NCBI GenBank assembly: GCA_035265935.1
Contig: DATFOC010000020.1
Span: 1 to 26,390 of the forward strand
DNA from: JACDAN01 sp035265935
Lineage (GTDB): Bacteria > Actinomycetota > Thermoleophilia > Gaiellales > Gaiellaceae
Length of the DNA: 26,390 nucleotides
Reading direction: 5' to 3'
Numbering within the stretch: position 1 is the first letter of the stretch; each line of letters starts with the position of its first letter. Both the position numbers and the translations under genes were made by a program. Below the pieces are notes generated by a model. That model did not search any database and was not told the DNA's origin. It saw only the letters and a program-made list of their open reading frames with translations. Shown one piece after another: positions 20,388 through 26,390 of the stretch.

Positions 20388-20857
20388 GGCGAGCCCTGGA
20401 GCCTCGCTCGCCATGCCTCGCCTGCGGCGCGTCCCTCCGGGGTCTGGAGGAAATGCTCGAGCGGGACGTGGGCCCAGGTTCCTTTGGCATGCGCGAGTGA
20501 CTGCTCGCCGTCCAACAGCTCGGCCTCGATGTCGATGCGCCGGCCGTCGTCCGCGACGAGCCCGGCCCGGATCGTCAGCCCGCGGTTGATGTGCGCCGGT
20601 CGTCGATAGCGGACGGCCAGCTTCGTGGTCACCGAGGGAAAGCGGTACCAGGTCGCGAGCAGGCCCGCCGCCTCGTCGAGCGCGGCAGCGACGAGCCCCC
20701 CGTGGACGAACCCTGGCCCCGCCTGGTGCTGCTCGCCGAACGAGAACCGCGCCTCGTACGTCCGCGCACCCTCGCGTTCGGGGCTCGGGAGGTGGATTCC
20801 CGTCGGGTTGTCGCCGCAGCCCCAGCACGAGCGGTCGTGGTGAGGCGGAATGTTCAG
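20384..20857 (-). CDS. PaaI-like hotdog thioesterase with non-canonical start
   Basis: The frame encodes a 157-residue hotdog-fold thioesterase. It opens NIPPHHDRSCWGCGDNPTGIHL, where C-x-G-C-G-x-N-P-x-G-I/L-x-L is typical for this PaaI/4HBT subgroup. It continues with EARFSFGEQHQAGPGFVHGG, giving the active-site helix motif HGG at 52-54 and DE at 61-62, then LAVRYRRPAHINRG and the last strand HAKGTW. These enzymes hydrolyse acyl-CoA thioesters. There is no ATG, GTG or TTG before residue 76 (GTG 20632), and starting there would remove the catalytic helix. The likely start is CTG 20857, one base after the HMG-CoA reductase stop, or ATT 20851. Close spacing suggests translational coupling. A start-codon mutation or sequence error is the alternative. 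Confidence 0.8.
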   Translation of the reverse strand: MNIPPHHDRSCWGCGDNPTGIHLPSPEREGARTYEARFSFGEQHQAGPGFVHGGLVAAALDEAAGLLATWYRFPSVTTKLAVRYRRPAHINRGLTIRAGLVADDGRRIDIEAELLDGEQSLAHAKGTWAHVPLEHFLQTPEGRAAGEAWRARLQGSP

Positions 20858-20858
20858 C

Positions 20859-22073
20859 TCAGCGGAGCCCGCCGCGCTCGAAGTGCGCCTTGAAGAAGTT
20901 GGCCGATCCGGCGGTGGCCATCGCGGCCGAAGCGGAGATCTCCAGCGCCAGCGTCGCCGCCGCGACGATCTGGGCGAAGCGGTAGACCTTTTCCGGGCCG
21001 GCGCAATCCATCAGACCCAGCCAGGAGCGGGCGTAGGGGAGAGTGGTGCCGCCGCCGACGGTGCTGACCTCGAGCCCGGGCAGGCGCAGCGAGACGTGCA
21101 GACCGTCCTCAACACGGCGCCCGGTGCCGTGGCACATGGAGCTCGTCCCGACCATCCCGAGGTCCTGTCCGGTCGCGGCGAAGATGGCGGCGATCGCCGT
21201 CGCCGGAGTGAACGCCACGGACTGCATCCCGGACGCGACGGCGCCATGGGTACCGGCCCAGGACAGCTCGAGCAGATCGTCGACCGTCGTGCGGAGCACG
21301 CGGCGGATCGCGTCCTCGGTCAGCGTCGTCTCCGCGATGACCGTCTTTCCGTGGCCGCCCTGGAAGTACTCATGCGAGGGTTTCTTGTCGCCGCCCATGT
21401 TCGCCTCGAGCAGCGCGCGCTCCGGCTTCACGGGCGCACGCTCCATCACGTAGCCCATGTTCAGGAAGTACGAGTTGCGGGTCATCATGTTCGCGCCGAC
21501 CGCGTCGCCGGTCGTCCACCGCCAGAGGACGTGGCACATCGGGCCGACGACGTGCGTCTTCACCTCGCGGAGCTTCGCGTGGCGCGAGACGGAGGGGTCG
21601 TCCAGCTCCGCGATCCAGGTTCCCATCGCGTCGACCTCGCCCTCGATCCAGGTCGCCAGGGCCAGGGCTTCGCCCGCAGACTTGCAAACGAAGCAGGATG
21701 CTCGGGTGATTCTGTCCCGGAGCACGTACGTTCGGAAGCCGCCCGACTCCCCGGCGGCTCTCGCCCCTCGGAAGAGCGAGTCCGACATCGACCCCTCGGT
21801 GTGAGCCAGAGGCACGAAGACGTCCTCGGTCGTGCGCCCACGTTCGACGACGGTGCCCTCGGGCTCGGTCAGCTCGTACTCGCCGAGCGAGATCGTGAGG
21901 GGCCCGATCACTGCGGTCGGGATCACCGACACGCCGGTCAGTGCCTCCTGCGCATTTGCCCACGGAGTCAGGTCCTGGCCGAAGACCTCGGGGTCGACGC
22001 GGCCGTCCAGCGCCTCCTGCCGCGCCTCGATCGAGGCCGGGTCGTTTTTCCGCGGCCAGCGGCGAAGCTCCAC
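20859..22073 (-). CDS. hmgA: Hydroxymethylglutaryl-CoA reductase
   Basis: A 404-residue HMG-CoA reductase, the NAD(P)H-dependent enzyme that makes mevalonate, the committed step of the mevalonate isoprenoid route. The family motifs are all visible: LTGVSVIPTAVIGPL (substrate strand), HTEGSMSDS with catalytic Glu93, TTGDAVGANMMT (cofactor loop), GGDKKPS with Lys230, GQDLGMVGTSS with Asp304, STVGGGTTLP, and a late His397 in FFKAHFERG. There is no N-terminal membrane anchor, so it is soluble. Other mevalonate genes are not in the window, so pathway membership is inferred. The GTG 22073 start has no SD, but TAACCT on the minus strand ends 6 bases before it, indicating a leaderless message. The thioesterase gene follows within 2 bases and may share its transcript. 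Confidence 0.93.
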   Translation of the reverse strand: MELRRWPRKNDPASIEARQEALDGRVDPEVFGQDLTPWANAQEALTGVSVIPTAVIGPLTISLGEYELTEPEGTVVERGRTTEDVFVPLAHTEGSMSDSLFRGARAAGESGGFRTYVLRDRITRASCFVCKSAGEALALATWIEGEVDAMGTWIAELDDPSVSRHAKLREVKTHVVGPMCHVLWRWTTGDAVGANMMTRNSYFLNMGYVMERAPVKPERALLEANMGGDKKPSHEYFQGGHGKTVIAETTLTEDAIRRVLRTTVDDLLELSWAGTHGAVASGMQSVAFTPATAIAAIFAATGQDLGMVGTSSMCHGTGRRVEDGLHVSLRLPGLEVSTVGGGTTLPYARSWLGLMDCAGPEKVYRFAQIVAAATLALEISASAAMATAGSANFFKAHFERGGLR

Positions 22074-22079
22074 GGCCGC

Positions 22080-22089
22080 AGGTTAACCT
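22080..22089. promoter_or_regulatory. Palindromic bidirectional -10 element between HMG-CoA reductase and folD
   Basis: AGGTTAACCT is a perfect 10-bp palindrome in the 23-bp gap between the divergent starts. It contains TAACCT on each strand: the plus hexamer (22084-22089) ends 7 bases before GTG 22097 of folD, and the minus hexamer (22085-22080) ends 6 bases before GTG 22073 of the reductase. Both fit leaderless transcripts, and neither gene has a usable SD. No clear -35 box is visible on either side. Confidence 0.6.
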
Positions 22090-22096
22090 CGCCGCC

Positions 22097-22930
22097 GTGG
22101 CAGCACGACTCATGGACGGAAAGGGACTGGCGGAGCGGCTTCGCGCCGAGATCGCCGTGGAAGTGCGCCAGCTCGGCGAGGTCGGCCTCGCGACGGTCCT
22201 GGTCGGAGACGACCCGGCGTCGGACATCTACATCCGCCGCAAGCACGACGCGGCGCAGGAAGTCGGCATGCGCTCGATCGACCATCGGCTGCCGGCTGAC
22301 ACGCCGCAGGAAGAGCTCGAGCGGCTCGTTGGGGAGCTGAACGCGGACGACGGGGTCGACGGGATCCTCGTCCAGTCGCCCTTGCCGGAGCACCTCGACG
22401 AGGAGGCCGCCGTCCGCCGGCTCGACCCTGCGAAAGACGTCGACGGCTTCCATCCGGAGAACGCCGCTCGCCTCTACATGGGCGAACCGCGGTTCGTGCC
22501 GGCGACGCCGGTCGGGATCATGCGGCTCCTGCAGGAGTACGACGTGACGCTCGAAGGCGCACGTGCAGTGGTCGTGGGCAGGAGCCTGATCGTCGGAAAG
22601 CCCATGTCGATGCTGCTCCTCGCCGCCAACGCGACCGTGACGACGACCCACTCGCGCACCGCCGATCTCGGTTCGCACACGCGCGAGGCGGACGTCCTCG
22701 TCGTCGCCGTCGGCCGGGTGGATGTGGTGACCGCGGACATGGTCAAGCCGGGCTCGACCGTCGTGGACGTCGGCATGAACCGCACGGACGCCGGCCTGCG
22801 GGGCGACGTCGATCCGGCCGCCGCCGAGGTCGCCAGCCTGATCACCCCGGTTCCGGGGGGCGTCGGGCCGATGACGATCGCTTCACTACTTCGAAACACG
22901 GTCGATGCCGTTCGTCGGAGGCGGTGCTAG
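22097..22930 (+). CDS. folD: Bifunctional methylenetetrahydrofolate dehydrogenase/cyclohydrolase FolD
   Basis: A 277-residue FolD, normal length. It interconverts 5,10-methylene-THF, methenyl-THF and 10-formyl-THF with NADP+, supplying purine synthesis and Met-tRNA formylation. Visible motifs: start MDGKGLAERLR, VGDDPASDIYIRRKHDAA (catalytic Tyr and Lys in the Y-x-x-x-K pattern), DGILVQSPLPEHL, KDVDGFHPEN, the Rossmann nucleotide loop VVVGRSLIVGKPMSMLLL, and the C-terminal PVPGGVGPMTIASLL. GTG 22097 gives the canonical AARLMDGK opening; ATG 22112 is a shorter option. TAACCT ends 7 bases before the GTG, so the message is probably leaderless. The gene is divergent from HMG-CoA reductase and is followed by the cold-shock gene after 72 bases. 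Confidence 0.96.
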   Translation: MAARLMDGKGLAERLRAEIAVEVRQLGEVGLATVLVGDDPASDIYIRRKHDAAQEVGMRSIDHRLPADTPQEELERLVGELNADDGVDGILVQSPLPEHLDEEAAVRRLDPAKDVDGFHPENAARLYMGEPRFVPATPVGIMRLLQEYDVTLEGARAVVVGRSLIVGKPMSMLLLAANATVTTTHSRTADLGSHTREADVLVVAVGRVDVVTADMVKPGSTVVDVGMNRTDAGLRGDVDPAAAEVASLITPVPGGVGPMTIASLLRNTVDAVRRRRC

Positions 22931-22990
22931 GGTTCCGCCCGTTGGTGTAGTTGTTCGGCGGCTCGGTGCCCGGGCCGTCGTTCGTAGTTG

Positions 22991-22997
22991 AAGGAGG
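22991..22997 (+). promoter_or_regulatory. Ribosome binding site of the cold-shock gene (decides TTG start)
   Basis: AAGGAGG, 5 bases before TTG 23003. It rules out the in-frame start at 22988, which lies upstream of the SD. Confidence 0.8.
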
Positions 22998-23002
22998 AAC
23001 GA

Positions 23003-23203
23003 TTGCCTGAGGGCACCGTTAAGTGGTTTTCGAACGAGAAGGGTTACGGATTCATCGAGCGTGAGGACGGCGACGACGTCTTCGTCCATCACTCGGCGAT
23101 CCAGTCGGAGGGCTACCGCTCGCTGACTGAGGGCCAGAAGGTTCAGTTCGAGGTCGTGCAGGGCGATAAGGGCCTGCAGGCGTCGAACGTCATGCCGGTC
23201 TAG
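23003..23203 (+). CDS. Cold-shock domain protein (CspA family)
   Basis: A 66-residue single cold-shock domain, the standard size. After TTG the protein reads PEGTVKWFSNEKGYGFIE, containing the first conserved strand and RNP1 (KGYGFIE). RNP2 follows as DVFVHHSAI, then SLTEGQKVQFEVVQGDKGLQASNV. CspA-type proteins bind single-stranded RNA or DNA through these aromatic residues and melt mRNA secondary structure. TTG 23003 is fixed by the SD 5 bases upstream and by the normal domain start. A TAGGGT box overlapping the folD stop (22928-22933) could be its -10 and would give a leader of about 60 nt, but no -35 supports it; cotranscription with folD is equally possible. A strong terminator begins 21 bases after the stop. 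Confidence 0.95.
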   Translation: MPEGTVKWFSNEKGYGFIEREDGDDVFVHHSAIQSEGYRSLTEGQKVQFEVVQGDKGLQASNVMPV

Positions 23204-23224
23204 GCACTCTCTCGTTTCGTACTC

Positions 23225-23256
23225 AAAGGCGGGCCGAGAGGCCCGCCTTTCTTTTT
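23225..23256 (+). terminator. Intrinsic terminator between the cold-shock gene and gatC
   Basis: An 11-bp perfect stem (AAAGGCGGGCC/GGCCCGCCTTT) with tetraloop GAGA is followed by CTTTTT. It is the strongest terminator in the window. Only 15 bases separate it from the gatC ATG, and those are occupied by the gatC SD. Confidence 0.92.
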
Positions 23257-23271
23257 GGAAGGATCGGTCTG

Positions 23272-23553
23272 ATGGCAATCACACGCGACGAAGTCCTCCA
23301 CGTGGCGCGGCTGGCGCGGCTCGAGCTCACTGACGACGAGATCGACAAGTTCACGGAGCAGCTGAGCGCGATCCTCGAGGCGGTTGCGAAGGTGTCCGAG
23401 CTCGACCTCTCCGAAGTCGAGCCGACCGCGCATCCCCTCGACCTCGTCAACGTGTGGGCCGAGGACGAGCCCCGGCCGTCGCTTCCCCTCGACGAGGCGC
23501 TCGCGAACGCCCCCGATCGGCATGGAGGCTTCTTCAAGGTGCCGCCCGCATGA
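23272..23553 (+). CDS. gatC: Asp-tRNA(Asn)/Glu-tRNA(Gln) amidotransferase subunit C
   Basis: A 93-residue GatC, normal length. It starts ITRDEVLHVARLARLELTDDEI, the conserved amphipathic helix pair, then FTEQLSAILEAVAKVSELD and a C-terminal strap with PTAHPLDLVN, RPSLPLDEAL and the end GGFFKVP. GatC wraps around GatA and stabilises the GatA-GatB interface. ATG 23272 has GGAAGGA about 9 bases upstream. Its TGA overlaps the gatA ATG (ATGA), giving tight translational coupling and 1:1 subunit supply. No promoter fits between the preceding terminator and this start, so transcription must come through the terminator or from a promoter inside the cold-shock gene. Confidence 0.96.
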   Translation: MAITRDEVLHVARLARLELTDDEIDKFTEQLSAILEAVAKVSELDLSEVEPTAHPLDLVNVWAEDEPRPSLPLDEALANAPDRHGGFFKVPPA

Positions 23554-24952
23554 TCGACACTCTTCGCCTTACTGCGGAGGAGGCCATGGGGGTCGTCGAG
23601 CGCGGCGAGGCGTCCGGCGCCGACCTGCACGCTGCCTACCTGGACGCGATCCGTGAGCGGGACGGCGAGCTTCATTCGTACCTGCGCACGGTGGACGAGG
23701 CCGATGGAGCCGGGGTTCCGATCGCGTTCAAGGACCTGATCTCGTCAAAGGGCGTTGAGACGACAGCGGGGTCGAAGATCCTCTCCGGCTACGTCCCTGT
23801 CTTCGACTCGACCGTGGCAGCGCGCTGCCGCGAGGCCGGCCTCCCGCTGCTCGGCAAGACGAACATGGACGAGTTCGCCATGGGCTCGTCGACCGAGAAC
23901 TCCGGGTTCGGCCCGACGCGCAACCCGTGGGACCCCGAGCGCGTTCCAGGCGGTTCGTCCGGCGGGTCGGCCGCGGCGGTCGCCGCCGGCCTCGCACCCT
24001 GGGCGCTCGGCTCCGATACCGGCGGCTCCGTGAAGCAGCCCGCATCGCTCTGCGGGATCGTCGGCCTACGCCCGACGTACGGAACCGTTTCGCGCTACGG
24101 GATCGTTGCGTTCGCGTCGAGCCTCGACCAGATCGGCCCGATGACGAAGACGGTCCGTGACAACGCGCTCCTCTACCGGATCGTCGCCGGCCGGGATCCT
24201 TGCGACACGACGACCGTCGACCTGCCCGAGCCGGTCGAGATCCCGGAGCGCGAGGACCTGAACGGCGTCCGCGTCGGCGTCCCGCGCGAGCTGAACGAGG
24301 CTGAGGGGATCGAGCCGGGCGTCAAGGGCGCGGTCGACCGGACGATCGAGCTTTGCCGAGAGCTCGGCGCCGAGGTGGGGGAGACGAGCCTCCCGCGCTC
24401 GGTCGAGTACGGCCTCGCCTGCTACTACCTCGTCGCTCCCGCCGAGGCTTCATCGAACCTGGCCCGGTACGACGGTGCCCGCTACGGGCTACGGGTCGAT
24501 GGCGCGAACGTCCGCGAGATGTACGAGAAGACGCGCGACGCCGGTTTGGGAGACGAGCCGAAGCGGCGGATCATGCTCGGCGCCTATGCACTCTCGGCCG
24601 GCTACTACGACGCCTACTACGGCCAGGCACAGCGGGTGCGCACCGTGATCGCGCAGGAGCACGCCGCCGCGTTCGAACAGTTCGACGTCCTCGTAAGCCC
24701 AACCTCGCCGACGGTCGCGTTCAAGCTCGGCGAGAAGGCCGAGAACCCGCTCGCGATGTACTTGTCGGATGTGCTCACGATCCCGTCGAACATGGCCGGC
24801 CTGCCGGGGCTTTCGATCCCGTGCGGACTTTCCGACCGCCTCCCGGTCGGCTTCCAGCTGATCGGCCCGCAGTTCTCCGAGAACCTGCTCTTCCGTACCG
24901 GCCATGCGCTGGAGCGGGCGATCGGCTTCGACTTCGTTCCGGGGAGGCTCCA

Positions 24953-24956
<4 letters not shown>
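23550..24956 (+). CDS. gatA: Asp-tRNA(Asn)/Glu-tRNA(Gln) amidotransferase subunit A
   Basis: A 468-residue amidase-signature enzyme, the glutaminase of GatCAB that frees ammonia from glutamine. The Ser-cisSer-Lys triad is readable as Lys61 (IAFKDLIS), Ser136 (PGGSSGGSAAAVAAG) and Ser160 (GSDTGGSVKQPA). Downstream blocks GLRPTYGTVSRYGIVAFASSLDQIGP, GLACYYLVAPAEASSNLARYDG and PSNMAGLPGLSIPCG are those of GatA rather than of other amidases. ATG 23550 overlaps the gatC stop by 4 bases. The N-terminal helical region is slightly shorter than in E. faecalis or S. aureus GatA. Presence of the enzyme implies that the organism makes Gln-tRNA and/or Asn-tRNA by the indirect route; which one depends on the synthetases, not visible here. 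Confidence 0.97.
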
Positions 24957-26350
<1,394 letters not shown>

Positions 26351-26390
26351 GAGGGTTGGCGGGAAAGCGCTCGTTGCCAGGGTGCGATGC

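Noticed and set aside
24353..24952. Extension of gatB about 200 codons upstream
   Set aside because: Lies inside gatA, lacks homology, and GTG 24953 has an ideal SD and the canonical GatB N-terminus.

Overview
The window is GC-rich bacterial DNA. Short intergenic gaps, many GTG and TTG starts, TANNNT -10 boxes and several apparently leaderless genes point to an actinobacterium. The gene set (Gat amidotransferase, UdgX, HMG-CoA reductase, a phosphodiesterase with a holin-like membrane domain) would suit a deep-branching lineage such as Thermoleophilia. That placement is inference; the window has no rRNA or marker protein to settle it.

Layout. 1-540: 3' end of a collagen-like gene, a hairpin, then tRNA-Gly(GCC) with promoter and terminator. 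541-2460: an accessory patch with a GNAT acetyltransferase, a beta-lactamase-family remnant and an SSI-type inhibitor lipoprotein whose last codons lie in a degraded second copy of the tRNA-Gly 3' half plus terminator. 2504-9131: membrane and surface genes: AI-2E-family exporter, two-TM K+ channel, LPG-synthase-type flippase overlapping a holin-like/phosphodiesterase fusion, a secreted protein of unknown function, and a small PLDc_N-type membrane protein. 9214-12465: a frameshifted aminoglycoside-phosphotransferase-like gene, a lipoprotein alpha/beta hydrolase, a multi-TM protein, and UdgX. 12533-13784: tRNA-Cys(GCA) followed by three gene relics (winged-helix YcaQ-like protein, secreted repeat protein, 5' piece of an ABC permease). 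13859-19158: DUF4389 protein, the full-length ABC permease, an MFS transporter. 19160-22073 (minus): rsgA behind a leader, then thioesterase and HMG-CoA reductase. 22097-26350 (plus): folD, a cold-shock protein, a terminator, and gatC-gatA-gatB joined by 4-base overlaps.

How the genes work together. GatCAB converts misacylated Glu-tRNA(Gln)/Asp-tRNA(Asn). RsgA matures 30S subunits, FolD supplies C1-folates (including for initiator formylation), and the cold-shock protein is an RNA chaperone, so the right end is centred on translation. The most interesting structure is the rsgA leader: a promoter, a strong Shine-Dalgarno, a 16-codon ORF and an intrinsic terminator whose 5' arm lies inside that ORF, followed by rsgA with its own SD and a TTG start. 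This is the architecture of a ribosome-sensing transcription attenuator. A second regulatory curiosity is a 10-bp palindrome that supplies a -10 box on both strands between the divergent genes folD and HMG-CoA reductase.
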